Shown: positions 27,469-38,500, counted from the first letter of the stretch. The stretch: 64,000 nucleotides of DNA from JADJSS01 sp046329815 (GCA_046329815.1 JAXLTY010000002.1:1240001-1304000); one strand, 5' to 3'. Made by a program: numbers and translations. Notes: generated by a model not told the origin, from the sequence alone.

Positions 27469-27936
27469 ATGGAAACGTATAAAATAATATATTCGGAAGC
27501 TGAGAAAATTGCAAATAATACACCAAAATTCTTTGATAAATTAGGGTACGGAATAGGTAATAAAAGAACTACAAAATTTGAGATAGAATTAAGAGAAATC
27601 CTAAAAAGCATGAATCTCAATGTTATCTCGGAAAAGAAAATATCTAATGATGTAGGTTATAGATTTGACTATTACATACCTGAAGAAAACACTGTAGTTG
27701 AAATAGCTTTATCGGCTAATAACGCTAATACAGAATTTGAAAAGGACATCTTTAAAGTTTTACTTTTCAATGATGCAAATCCAATGAATAAAATTGAGCA
27801 TTTAGTCCTAATCGGAAAAAATGGAATTGTAAATAGACTAAAAGAGAATGGACCAAGTGCTATCAGAAATTTTGTAAAAAAGCATTTTAACATACAGATT
27901 GATGTATTAGAAATCAATATCAAAAACAGTAAATAA
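27469..27936 (+). CDS. Hypothetical protein, possible PD-(D/E)XK-like fold
   Basis: 155 residues from ATG 27469, very AT-rich. A basic helical N-terminus (KFEIELREILKSMNL) is followed by YRFDYYIPEENTVVEIALS, which resembles the beta-hairpin that carries the Asp and Glu of PD-(D/E)XK nucleases, but the final Lys is replaced by Ala (EIA), so activity is doubtful. The resemblance is inference only. It is packed between ftcD (3 bases) and the AEC transporter (no gap), which looks like a recent insertion into an older gene pair. Confidence 0.6.
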   Translation: METYKIIYSEAEKIANNTPKFFDKLGYGIGNKRTTKFEIELREILKSMNLNVISEKKISNDVGYRFDYYIPEENTVVEIALSANNANTEFEKDIFKVLLFNDANPMNKIEHLVLIGKNGIVNRLKENGPSAIRNFVKKHFNIQIDVLEINIKNSK

Positions 27937-28830
27937 ATGCCTTTATACTTTTTGTTTGTTTTATTTATTGTTGGAATTCTTGCGCAGCAAATTAGTGTTG
28001 TGCCTAAACAATTGTATCGCTACATCAACAAATTTATTTTGTATGTACCGCTGCCTGCCATTGTAGTTTCAAGGATTCCGTTTTTAGAAATCAATCACGA
28101 AGTATTGTTTCCGATTGCATCTGCATGGATCATTTTCTTTGGTTCGATGCTATATGCTTACATTATTTGCAAACTGTTCAACTACGATAAAAAAACAATG
28201 GCGTGTATGATACTATGTTGTGGCTTAGGTAATACATCGTTCGTTGGCTATCCGTTTTTGCAGCATTTTTATGGTAAAGAAAGTTTGCGCTACGCCATCT
28301 TCGTGGATCAGCCGGGCAGTTTTTTAATACTGTCAACGCTTGGTGTTTTTGTTGCTGCGTATTTCAGCACCGGCAAATTCGACCTGAAAAAGATCGTACT
28401 AAAACTGATACAGTTTCCTCCGTTCATTGTATTCATCATCAGCTTATTTATACCAAAAGAACTCATTAGCAAAGGCACTGCAGACGTCCTGGAAACCATA
28501 GGAAATACTATGGTTCCGCTGGCCATGCTATCATTAGGTTTGCAGTTTAAACTGGACTTGAAAGAAATAGAATGGACGAAGTTTTTTGCAGGCACGTTTT
28601 ATAAATTAATACTCGCTCCATTCATCATTTATGTACTCTTTTATTTTGTACTGAAACAACAAAACGAACTGTCGATGATATCTGTTCTGGAGTGCGCCAT
28701 GCCGCCGATGATCACGTCATCTATACTTGCAGTAGAATATGATTTAGATGCAAAACTTGCCAACACCTATCCTACTTTAGGTATTTTATTTTCAGTAATT
28801 ACGTTGTTAGTTTGGAAGATGATCTTGTGA
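27937..28830 (+). CDS. AEC (auxin efflux carrier) family transporter
   Basis: 297 residues with about 8-10 hydrophobic segments distributed over the whole length, in two halves separated near residue 150, as usual for this family. Recognisable regions: LCCGLGNTSFVGYPFL in the middle and VPLAMLSLGLQF, then the C-terminal ECAMPPMITSSILAVEYDLD. AEC members export or import organic acids such as malate and are secondary carriers in the inner membrane; the substrate is unknown. ATG directly follows the stop of the preceding gene. Confidence 0.85.
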   Translation: MPLYFLFVLFIVGILAQQISVVPKQLYRYINKFILYVPLPAIVVSRIPFLEINHEVLFPIASAWIIFFGSMLYAYIICKLFNYDKKTMACMILCCGLGNTSFVGYPFLQHFYGKESLRYAIFVDQPGSFLILSTLGVFVAAYFSTGKFDLKKIVLKLIQFPPFIVFIISLFIPKELISKGTADVLETIGNTMVPLAMLSLGLQFKLDLKEIEWTKFFAGTFYKLILAPFIIYVLFYFVLKQQNELSMISVLECAMPPMITSSILAVEYDLDAKLANTYPTLGILFSVITLLVWKMIL

Positions 28831-28831
28831 T

Positions 28832-29320
28832 TTAAAACATCGATTTAAGCGTTTTAATAAATGCATCAAAAATCATCTTTGTCTTATTAGTATAATCAGG
28901 ATTAAAGTTAGTTTCATATGCAGTTTCTATAATTCTTTTCTTTGGTTTATATATTTTACCATTCACATCCTCTAAAACAGGATAACAATAAATTTTTCTT
29001 TTAATGTTTGGAGAATCAATTGGGATTTCAAACTTCATTACAGCTTTAGTTATAAAACTATTTTCAAAACCATTTTTATTCAACTCTGATTCAATTATAT
29101 TTTGGAGCTTTGTAATATCATTAAACAATGGTTTTATTTCAACTCGCTTTGGAGTAATTGTTCTGTTCAAAATATCAATTTCCAACTCTGCAACTTTTTC
29201 TTTTCTTGCAATGTAGTTTATCCAATCAGCCATATAACCACCGTTATAATAACCAAGACTGCTTAAATAACTTAAGCCAATATTTCCCGGCAAACCATTT
29301 AAATTTCTTCTTTTACCCAT
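28832..29320 (-). CDS. Hypothetical protein with conserved RNLNGLPGNIGLSY start
   Basis: 162 residues. The N-terminus carries RNLNGLPGNIGLSYLSSLGY and GGYMADWINYIARK, which looks like a conserved module; the rest is a mixed helix-strand domain ending in a basic tail. No catalytic motif, signal or membrane segment. The ATG follows the stop codon of the NUDIX gene with no gap, so the two are translationally coupled. AT-rich. Function unknown. Confidence 0.65.
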   Translation of the reverse strand: MGKRRNLNGLPGNIGLSYLSSLGYYNGGYMADWINYIARKEKVAELEIDILNRTITPKRVEIKPLFNDITKLQNIIESELNKNGFENSFITKAVMKFEIPIDSPNIKRKIYCYPVLEDVNGKIYKPKKRIIETAYETNFNPDYTNKTKMIFDAFIKTLKSMF

Positions 29321-29968
29321 TTACAAAACCTCTTTCAACACATCAATGATACTGGAGTACATGTTGTTAAAATAATTCGGAACGTCTTCTTTTTTTACCC
29401 AAATCGCCTGCTCTATATCTTCTTCTGTTTGCGGAATCAACGCGTCTGCAAAGTCCGTTTTCATTTTGAACCAGTGTGATATTTTCATCGCCATTTTTCC
29501 TTTCAGCTCGTATGAATGATACGTCGCTTCGTTTTCCAAATGCTTAAAGCGAATCGGTTTTATAATACTTACGTTCGTCAAACCGGTTTCTTCTTCCACT
29601 TCACGAACCGCAGTTTCTTCTATAGTTTCGCCTTCTTCTTCCTTTCCTTTCGGCAGATCCCAAAAACCACGACGATGGATCAGTAAAATTTCCTGCTTAG
29701 CATTAAAGACCACTCCGCCGGCTGCTTCTAAACAAATAAAATGCGACAAAAAATCTTCCTTTAATTTCTGAACATCTTTGTTATACAACACATAATTACT
29801 TTTATTCAGATTGCTCAAAATAATTTTTACAGAAACGGCTAAACTATTTGCATCTTTATACGGTTCTATAATATAATCAGCGCCGCCAACTAAATTATCC
29901 ACACTCGCAGGATTATTCGTAAGATAGACTATCTTGTTATTGACAAAAAATTTATACTTTTGGTTCAT
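29321..29968 (-). CDS. NUDIX hydrolase
   Basis: 215 residues: an N-terminal domain of about 75 residues (MNQKYKFFVNNKIVYLTNN) and a NUDIX domain. The NUDIX box is complete: G(x5)E(x7)REVEEETGL, beginning GKEEEGE. It hydrolyses a nucleoside diphosphate linked to another group; the substrate is not predictable. Divergent from pyrE with an 83-base shared promoter region, an arrangement often kept in Bacteroidota. Upstream in its unit of the hypothetical gene at 28832-29320. Confidence 0.9.
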   Translation of the reverse strand: MNQKYKFFVNNKIVYLTNNPASVDNLVGGADYIIEPYKDANSLAVSVKIILSNLNKSNYVLYNKDVQKLKEDFLSHFICLEAAGGVVFNAKQEILLIHRRGFWDLPKGKEEEGETIEETAVREVEEETGLTNVSIIKPIRFKHLENEATYHSYELKGKMAMKISHWFKMKTDFADALIPQTEEDIEQAIWVKKEDVPNYFNNMYSSIIDVLKEVL

Positions 29969-30051
29969 GGTGGAAATATTAACTCGTTTGATTCTCCTGT
30001 TATTTTTTTCTTCAGCATACGAATTTACATTAATTACGCTAAAAACAAATC

Positions 30052-30687
30052 ATGGAAAATAACGCATACAAAGAAAAGCTTGCAGAGCACTTATTACAGA
30101 TTAAAGCAATACAACTGAATACGCAAACGCCTTTCACATGGACGAGCGGTATCAAAAGTCCGGTGTATTGTGATAACCGGAAACTGCTGTCGTTTCCTGA
30201 AGTGCGCGATTATGTGCGCGATGGTTTTATTGGTTTGGTTAATGAATATTTTAATACGGCTGATTGTATCGCCGGTGTGGCTACTGCAGGCATTCCGCAC
30301 GGTGCCATACTCGCTGATCATTTAAACCTGCCTTTTGTATATGTGCGCTCGAAACCAAAAGAACATGGCTTGAATAATACCATTGAAGGCGATTTGAAAC
30401 ACGGAACACGCGTACTGGTAGTAGAAGACACCATATCAACCGGCGGAAGCTCGTTGAAAGCAGTAGCTGACCTGCGCGCTGCCGGTGCTGAAGTGATTGG
30501 CATGATCGCTATTTATAAATATGGTTTTGAAGAAACGAAACAACGTTTCGAAGATGATGGTGTTATTTTAAAAACACTAACGAGTTATGATTTTGTCATA
30601 CGTTCGGCTGTTGAACATAATCATATTTCCAAAGATGCTCTGGAAACACTGAACGCATGGCGCGCGAATCCGAAAGAGTGGAAATAA
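30052..30687 (+). CDS. pyrE: Orotate phosphoribosyltransferase
   Basis: 211 residues, usual size. It forms orotidine 5'-monophosphate from orotate and PRPP in pyrimidine synthesis. Seen: TSGIKSPVYCDNRKLLSFP (orotate loop), the flexible-loop lysines in YVRSKPKEHGLNN, and the PRPP-binding signature VLVVEDTISTGGSS. A DUF445 membrane protein follows after 14 bases and is likely co-transcribed. Confidence 0.97.
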   Translation: MENNAYKEKLAEHLLQIKAIQLNTQTPFTWTSGIKSPVYCDNRKLLSFPEVRDYVRDGFIGLVNEYFNTADCIAGVATAGIPHGAILADHLNLPFVYVRSKPKEHGLNNTIEGDLKHGTRVLVVEDTISTGGSSLKAVADLRAAGAEVIGMIAIYKYGFEETKQRFEDDGVILKTLTSYDFVIRSAVEHNHISKDALETLNAWRANPKEWK

Positions 30688-30701
30688 TAAAATAACCTGG
30701 T

Positions 30702-31319
30702 ATGCACTTAAACATAGATTTATTAAGCTGGAAAACATGGGCTGTGCCTGTAATTGGCGCTTTTATCGGCTGGATCACGAATTGGATCGCTATCAAGATG
30801 TTGTTCCATCCGCGCAAACCTATCAAAATATTATTCATTACTTTTCATGGCATCTTTCCAAAAAACAAGCCGCGCATTGCTGATAAATTAGGTATCATAG
30901 TACAACGCGACCTTATCAATTTCGGCGACATTAAAGACCGACTGAATGATCCTGATTCGTTGAATAATTTTAAACAGGAAATTGCTTTGCGTATTGAAGA
31001 TGCTTTGCGTGACAGAATAGAGAAAAGCACAATGGCGAGTATTCTTATTCCTGAGCAATTAATACAAAGTATTCACAAAACGATTGTAGAAGAAATTGAA
31101 AAGAATCTACCGCAGGTGATCAATAATACCATCACGAAGATCGAAGAAAAACTGGACATCGAAGAAATTGTACGCAATAAAGTACAGCAGTTTTCTGATG
31201 AAAAATTAGAACAATTACTACTGGATATCACAGCCAAAGAATTTACGTTTGTTGAAATTATCGGCGGTGTGTTGGGTTTTTTAATTGGTATCATCCAATT
31301 GCTGATTGCTGCTTTCTAA
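30702..31319 (+). CDS. DUF445 family membrane protein
   Basis: 205 residues. The N-terminal segment with VPVIGAFIGWITNWIAIKMLFHP is the DUF445 signature; a long charged helical region follows (about 60-170, rich in Glu, Lys and Ile), and the C-terminus is a hydrophobic anchor (GVLGFLIGIIQLLIAAF). This gives an N- and a C-terminal membrane segment with a helical domain between. Function of the family is unknown. Second gene after pyrE. Confidence 0.88.
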   Translation: MHLNIDLLSWKTWAVPVIGAFIGWITNWIAIKMLFHPRKPIKILFITFHGIFPKNKPRIADKLGIIVQRDLINFGDIKDRLNDPDSLNNFKQEIALRIEDALRDRIEKSTMASILIPEQLIQSIHKTIVEEIEKNLPQVINNTITKIEEKLDIEEIVRNKVQQFSDEKLEQLLLDITAKEFTFVEIIGGVLGFLIGIIQLLIAAF

Positions 31320-31380
31320 ATCAAAAACAATTTCGCCAAAACTCAAATCATCTATATTTATCGGCATTGTAATGGCAATA

Positions 31381-31424
31381 AACCATTCAGATTGCTTATT
31401 GCTATTCTGTGCGACATCACTATT
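31381..31424. repeat. Decayed fragment resembling the head of the 31.9-kb array
   Basis: By eye about 31 of the first 40 positions match 31885-31930 (both start aaccattcag, then ttgctt and gctat). The two copies flank the small membrane gene at 31478-31825. The fragment is probably a remnant of the same array, or the gene was inserted into it. Confidence 0.5.
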
Positions 31425-31477
31425 TTGCTTTGGTATCACAAACGAAAACTATAAATTTATTCATTAGCTTTACTTAC

Positions 31478-31825
31478 ATGACGGATACTTTAGATGACAT
31501 AGGAAAAAGAACTGAGTCAACAACAAATTCGCGTTTATCATTTCTGTTTTCAATTGTTACAATTCTTTTTATATACTCAATGAACTTTTTTACTTCTTCT
31601 CGGCAAATAAATAGCGAGTTGATGCTTTTGATATATAATATATGTAGAGTATGCTTTGTTATATCATCTTTACTTGGAATGTTATTTACTATAAGAAGTT
31701 TTTATAAAAAAGAGCCGTCTGTATTTTTTAAATGGACAGGAGCAATTTTAAATACGTTATTGTTTATTTTAACAATTTTTGCAATTGTTTATCTCACGTA
31801 TCATCCAAATCGGATACTTTGGTAA
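31478..31825 (+). CDS. Small membrane protein of unknown function
   Basis: 115 residues from ATG 31478 (MTDTLDDIGKRTEST); the in-frame extension to 31409 runs over a repeat and is rejected. Three hydrophobic segments follow the short polar N-terminus (FLFSIVTILFIYSMNFF, YNICRVCFVISSLLGML, NTLLFILTIFAIVYLTY). No family recognised. It lies between two copies of a degenerate repeat and before the 21-bp arrays. Confidence 0.6.
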   Translation: MTDTLDDIGKRTESTTNSRLSFLFSIVTILFIYSMNFFTSSRQINSELMLLIYNICRVCFVISSLLGMLFTIRSFYKKEPSVFFKWTGAILNTLLFILTIFAIVYLTYHPNRILW

Positions 31826-31893
31826 TAGCCGTTAATACCAATTCTACTTCTCACCTGCCTGAATATTTCTATTCTATACCAACGAACCATTCA

Positions 31894-32225
31894 GCTTGCT
31901 TGCTGCTATGCTTCGCAATATCGCTCTATTATTCAGCAAGTTTATTGCTGAAGTCCGCGAGGTCGCTGAAGCTGTCCGCGCACTCAGTGATCCTGTCCGC
32001 GACCTCAGTGATTCTGTCCGCGCACTCTTTGATTCCGTCCGCGCACTCTTTGATCCTTTTCGCGCACTCTTTGATCCTGTCCGCGCACTCTTTGTAGCTG
32101 TCCGCGCACTCTTTGTAGCTGTCCGCGCACTCTTTGTAGCTGTCCGCGCACTCTTTGTAGCTGTCCGCGCACTCTATGTAGCTGTCCGCGCACTCTTTGT
32201 AGCTGTCCGCGCACTCTTTGTAGCA
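31894..32225. repeat. 21-bp tandem array, 13 clear units plus 3 decayed upstream
   Basis: From 31953 every unit is exactly 21 bases and starts gtccgcg; units at 32079 onward are almost identical (gtccgcgcac ... ttgtagct), whereas earlier units carry increasing substitutions, so the array grew or was homogenised at its right end. In phase to the left, three poorer units reach 31894. The translation is a heptad (VRALFVA) and frames stay open on both strands, but there is no start context. It is part of the gene-free stretch 31826-32587. Confidence 0.9.
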
Positions 32226-32240
32226 GATTTTTTATAATAT

Positions 32241-32471
32241 AACAGCTTCAGCGAGGCAGCTAACACAAATTCCGTCTAAACTAAATCGATTTTCCTTTTC
32301 GCTGACTGCTTTTTTATTGTAAAGGATGGGTTCATCGCTTTAACTGAGGCAAAATCCGTTTCAACTAAATTGGTCTTCATCTTAGCTGAATGCTTCATAG
32401 ATCGAACTGATTTGTTCACGAATGTATCGGATAAATACACCGCTTTATCTGTATAATAAACAGCAGCAGCG
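32241..32471. repeat. Strongly degenerate 21-bp array
   Basis: Starting at 32241 the sequence can be cut into 11 blocks of 21 bases; most end in act or gct and most begin gaa, gat, gag or aaa, with ttcatcg-like cores (for example gaggcaaaat...caact, aaattggt...tagct, gaatgctt...gaact). The period equals that of the neighbouring array although the unit differs. The remaining bases to 32530 show no feature. Confidence 0.6.
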
Positions 32472-32530
32472 TATCAATCATTTGTGGTTCCTAAACCGTT
32501 CGTTAACATATCTGAAAGCTTCTTACAAAT

Positions 32531-32564
32531 AAAAAAATCGGTCTCGCCGTTGGCGAGACCGATT
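32531..32564 (-). terminator. Terminator of the giant adhesin gene
   Basis: A 13-bp stem (aatcggtctcgcc / ggcgagaccgatt) with a 3-base loop; read on the minus strand it is followed by seven T. It stands 24 bases beyond the stop codon at 32588. Confidence 0.9.
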
Positions 32565-32587
32565 ACCGTATTGAATTGCGGTTTTTG

Positions 32588-35500
32588 TTATTTTAATAAG
32601 GTGATTGTTCCTTGTTTTTTCAATGGCGTGCCATTATAACAGATAAATGAAATGACATAAATGTAAGAATCGCTTTCTGATTCGGCACCTTTATATCTGC
32701 CATTCCAGCAATCTGTTGTACTATTCGACTCAAATACTTTCTCGCCCCAACGGTCGAATATCACCATGTGGTAATTCGTCAGTTTCGGCGGTGATATGAT
32801 TTTGAAACAGTCATTCACGCCGTCATTATTCGGTGAGAACGCTGAAGGAACAAAGATGAAATCTTCCGTACACTCATTGATCAGGAATACTTTCACAGAA
32901 TCTGCATTTACGCAGCCGTTCTTATCTTTTACTTCCACTGAGAACAAGGTTGTAGCCGTGATTACAGATGTCGGATTTTTGATCGAATCATTATTCACCG
33001 CGTTTGCCGGCATCCAGTTGTATTGTAAGCTGCCTCCACCATTCACATTCAGTTGTACTTCCTCTTCATACTTCGCATTTGGCTTATCTACTACTGCATC
33101 TATAGCAGGCAACTGGTAAACGGTATCGATGATGTTTAGCGTTTTGCTGCAGCCGTTGCCATATCGAATAATCGCCTGCACCGTGGTGGTTGCTTTGTTG
33201 CTTACAGGAATGCTGTCTGAGTTTACGGTAGTAAATGTATCTGTTCCGTTGCGCCACGAAACCGTGTATGCCGTTTGCGGAATATTCAAATCAATGAAGC
33301 TGGCTTTGCCGATACAATACGGCGGCGCAACAACGTTATAATTGATTGAACTTACCTTCATCACGATTGCATTACTCGTCACATCCTGAGTCGTCATACA
33401 GGTTGCCGTTGTATGTATCTTCACTTCTATTTTATCATTATCGTTCAACGTAGCAGATGTATATTGGCTTCCGTTTGCGTTCGGTATTTGTATTCCATTC
33501 AGGAACCACTGATACGTTGGTGGTACGCGTGTATTTTGCGCGTTGGCTGTAAATACTACAACGTCATCTTTACAAATATCATTTTTATTAGATGTCAGTG
33601 TTACTGTCGGAGTCAATACCGTAGTTACATTCAATGTCAGGTTTACGGTACTGTCGCAACCTTTAGATGTCTGCAACACTACTGTATGCAAACCGCTCGT
33701 GTTGAATGTTTGCGAGCCAACCGTAACCGATTGGTCTGAACATATGTTCTGTGTGATGTTTGTTGTCTTCGTTGGATTAACTGTTACCACTGCGTTCATC
33801 AACGGACTGCTGCAACCATTAGTTGTTCCTTTCACGGTGTATGTTTGACTGGAATTCAATACAGGTGTTGTCACCGGGTTGCCGCTCAAGCCGCCTGACC
33901 ACGTGTATGTCGCTGCACCGGTTGCAGTAAGCGTCGTGGTTTGTCCGCTGCATATGATTGGTGAGTTCACCGTCACTACAGGATTTGGTTTCACGGTTAC
34001 GTTTGCCACTGCAGTGCCTGTGCATCCATTCGTTGTTCCGGTTACGGTATAACTTTGATTGGATGATAACGCAGGCGTCGTTGCGGGATTGCCGCTCAAG
34101 CCGCCTGTCCAGGTGTATGCTGCCGCGCCGGTTGCAGTCAGTGTCGCTGATTGACCGTCACATATACTTGGTGAGTTCACACCTACTGTTGGATTGGGTT
34201 TCACAGTTACAGTTGCCACTGCTGTTCCTGTACATCCGTTGGTTGTTCCGGTTACGGTATAACTTTGGTTCGATGATAATGCAGGCGTTGTTACCGGATT
34301 GCCGCTCAAGCCGCCTGTCCAGGTGTAGGTTGTTGCACCGTTCGCTGTCAATGTTGCTGTTTGTCCGTCACATATACTTTCAGAGTTTACCGTTACAGTC
34401 GGATTTGGTTTTACCGTTACAGTTGCCACTGCACTTCCTGTACAACCATTGGTTGTTCCTGTTACGGTATAATTTTGGTTTGCATTTAATGCAGGCGTTG
34501 TCGCAGGATTACCGCTCAAGCCGCCTGTCCAGGTGTAGGTTGTTGCACCGGTTGCAGTCAGCGTCGCGGTTTGTCCGGCACAAATACTTGGTGAATTCAC
34601 CGTTACTGTTGGAAGCTGTGTAACCGTTACTACTGCTACTGCTGTTCCGGTACATCCGTTGGTTGTTCCTGTTACAGTATAGCTTTGGCTGGATGATAAC
34701 GCAGGTGTTGTCGCAGGATTGCCACTCAAGCCACCTGTCCATGTATATGTTGTTCCACCTGTCGCAGTCAAGGTTGCCGTTTGTCCGGCGCAAATATTTG
34801 GTGAATTAACATCGATCGTTAAGTTAGGTTTCACAGTTACTGTTGCCACTGCTGTGCCTGTACATCCATTGGTTGTTCCGGTTACGGTATAAGCAGTTGT
34901 TGCAGGTAAAGACGGCGTTGTTGCAGGATTACCGCTCAAGCCGCCTGTCCAGGTGTAGGTCGTAGCACCGTTCGCTGTCAAGGTTGCCGTTTGATTCGTG
35001 CATATATTCGGTGAGTTAACGGTTACTATTGGATTTGGTTTCACGGTAACTGTCGCCACTGCTGTTCCAGTACATCCATTGGTCGTTCCGGTTACGGTAT
35101 AGCTTGCATTGGTAGATAATGCAGGCGTTGTTACCGGGTTGCCGCTCAAGCCGCCAGTCCATGTATAGGCTGCTGCACCGTTTGCCGTCAGCGTTGCCGT
35201 TTGTCCGTTACAGATACTTGGTGAGTTCACCGTTACTGTCGGATTCGTTTTCACTGTTACATTCGCCACTGCTGTGCCTGTACATCCATTGGTTGTCCCG
35301 GTTACGGTATAGCTAGTGTTGGTTGTCAATGCAGGCGTTGTTACTGTTTGTGACGATGCCAGACCACCTGTCCATGTATAGGTTGTTGCGCCACTAGCCG
35401 TTAACGTTGCGGTTTGCCCGCTGCAAATAGATGGCGAGTTGACTGTTAAAGTTGGATTCGTTTTTACGGTTACAGTTGCGACTGCTGTTTTAGTACATCC

Positions 35501-38500
35501 ATTCGTTGTACCTGTTACCGTGTACGACGTATTTGTAGTCAGTGCAGGCGTTGTTGCAGGATTACCTGACAAACCACCTGTCCATGTGTAGCTTGTTGCA
35601 CCATTCGCTGTTAATGTTGCGGTTTGTCCGCTGCAAATAGATGGTGAGTTCACCGTTACATTTGGATTTGCATTTACGGTAACGGTAGCCACTGCAGTGC
35701 CGGTACAACCATTCGTTGTTCCCGTTACTGTGTAATTTGTATTTGTTGTCAAAGCCGGTGTTGTTGCAGGATTGCCTGACAAACCACCTGACCATGTATA
35801 GGTTGTTGCTCCATTTGCCGTTAACGTTGCGGTTTGGCCACTACAGATTGTTGGTGAGTTTACCGTTACTGTAGGATTGGTTTTCACCGTTACGTTTGCC
35901 ACTGCTGTGCCTGTACAACCATTTGCTGTTCCGGTAACCGTGTACGATGTATTTGTAGTCAGTGCCGGTGTTATTGCCGGATTGCCTGACAAACCACCTG
36001 TCCATGTGTATGTTGTTGCACCAGACGCTGTCAGTGTTGCTGTTGAACTTGAACAGATGCTTGGTGAGTTCACCGTTACTGTCGGATTAGTTTTCACCGT
36101 TACGTTTGCTACTGCGGTGTTTGTACAACCATTCGCTGTTCCTGTTACTGTATATGACGTATTTGTAGTCAGTGCAGGCGTTGTTGCAGGATTACCTGAT
36201 AAACCACCGGTCCATGTATAGCTTGTTGCTCCATTCGCTGTTAATGTTGCGGTTTGTCCGCTGCAAATAGATGGTGAGTTCACCGTTACCGTTGGTTTAG
36301 GTGTTACCGTAACGGTAGCCACTGCTGTGCCGGTACAACCATTCGTTGTTCCCGTTACTGTGTAATTTGTATTTGTTGTCAGTGCCGGTGTTGTTACCGG
36401 ATTACCAGACAAGCCACCTGACCATGTATAGGTTGTTGCTCCATTTGCCGTTAACGTTGCGGTTTGGCCACTACAGATTGTCGGTGAGTTTACCGTTACT
36501 GTAGGATTGGTTTTCACCGTTACGTTTGCCACTGCCGTGCCTGTACAACCATTTGCTGTTCCGGTAACCGTGTACGATGTATTTGTAGTCAGTACCGGTG
36601 ATGTTGCAGGATTGCCTGACAAACCACCTGTCCATGTGTAGGTCGTTGCACCTGTTGCGGTGAGAGTTGCGGTTGAACCTGAACAGATGCTTGGTGAGTT
36701 CACCGTTACTGTCGGATTAGTTTTAACGGTTACCGTAACAGGATTACTTGTTTTCGGATTGCCACTAACACAACCTAAACTGCTTGTCAAACGAACCGTA
36801 ACAATATCGCCGTTATTAAAAGTGGTTGTAGTATATGTATTACTGTTTGTTCCAACAGGGTTACCATTTACAAACCATTGATATGCAGGCGTTGCACCGC
36901 CATTGGTTGGATTTGCTGTTAACGTTAAAGAAGCGCCCGGACAAATAGCCGAATTACCTGAAATAGTAACATCTACCGGTAAAGGATTTGAAATAATCAT
37001 GGTAACAACATTACTGGTTGCCTGTACGCCTGAGTTGCAAGCAGAAGTACTTGTTACCCTTACTTTTACCTGGTCGCCATTATTTAAAGTGTTGTTAGAA
37101 TATGTATTGCTGTTTGTTCCAACCGGATTATTATTCAAATACCACTGATAGGTTGGCGGACTGCCTGCATTCGTTGGTGTTGCTGTAAAGGTTACATTCG
37201 TTCCCGGACAAATTGAATTAGATGATGCCGCAATAGAAACTGTTGGCGCAACGTTTGTAACTGTTATATTTTTAGTAACCGTTTCCAAACAACCTTTATT
37301 ACTTTTTACCGTTAAAGAAATTGTTTTCACACCATTAGATGCATAAGTAACCGTTGGTGGATTTTGTCCAACGTAAGTTGCAGGTGTTGCGCCGACACCG
37401 AAGTTCCATGTCCATTGCACTAAGGTACCTAATGGCGGCGGTGTAGAACCATCTGTAAATGTTATTGCTTCGCCCGGACAAATCTGGTCATCTGCATCGT
37501 TATCATTGATAACAGCAACTGGTCCTAAGATATCAGCAGTTCCGCCGAATGTAATAGAAAAACCATTTCCTGTAGATGTAAAGTTATTGATCGCTAACGC
37601 ATACGTTTCACCAGCAACAACTGTCAGTTCTTTAGCAAACTGACTCTGACATCTGTTTGTTCCAATACCACAAAACAAATAAGCAATATCTGCATTACAA
37701 CCTGAATATTCATCATTATACTGCGCGCTCGGACTTAAACCTGTAGAAGATGTATTTGCATTGGCGCCACCAGGAGTACACAATGGAGCAGAAGCCATAC
37801 AACGCTGAACGGATTTTCCGGTACAGTTTCCGATTCCGTTAGGTAATTTATATACCACAAAATCTAAATCATCACCTGCGTTTGATGGTACTAACGTAAA
37901 ATTAAATGTACCTGATGTACCGAATGTAAAAGCATACCATGTTGAATTGGATTCAATTGTTCCGCCGCCAAAACAAGCAGCATCATTCATTTCTGTGTTA
38001 TTCGTACCGGCGCCGCTTACACTCGGAACCGTAAACGGATCTTTGCTACACAACGCAACTGCCGTAGGACAATCACTGCTGGGCACCGGAACCGGATTGA
38101 AGTTATTGATGCAATACTGGAATGTTCCTTTATTGGCATTCACGCCATCTACTCTTATCAAATAAGTTTCACCAATGGTCAAACCACCTTTATAAACCTG
38201 GATAATATTTTGTCCGGCAGGCGCAGAACCACAGACCAATTCATTAATTGTTCCTGTGCAAGTACCTGAATACAAAGCCACCTGCGGTCTGTTTAAAGAA
38301 CCACCAACCGGCGAGCCCTGATTTCCATTAATTGTTATAGATACATCGGAAGCTGTAGCTACAAACTTATACCAAACATCATTAACAGTGCCGCCCCAAC
38401 AAGTAGCTGCCGCAAAACCACCGGTAGTAGCTGCATCGTCAGTAGCATTTACTGTTGTTCCGGCAGCATTTGCCGAACAAAAGTTATTTACATTTGAGAT

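Noticed and set aside
31732..32237. Open frames of 113-121 codons through the 21-bp array
   Set aside because: The heptad VRALFVA comes from the DNA period; several frames on both strands are open at once, and there is no start context.
33958..34623. 221-codon plus-strand frame opposite the adhesin
   Set aside because: It mirrors the 210-bp repeat of the adhesin and reads as low-complexity Leu/Ser/Arg.
36252..36881. Separate gene opposite the repeat units (plus strand)
   Set aside because: It recurs at every 210-bp unit, as expected from reading the repeat on the other strand.
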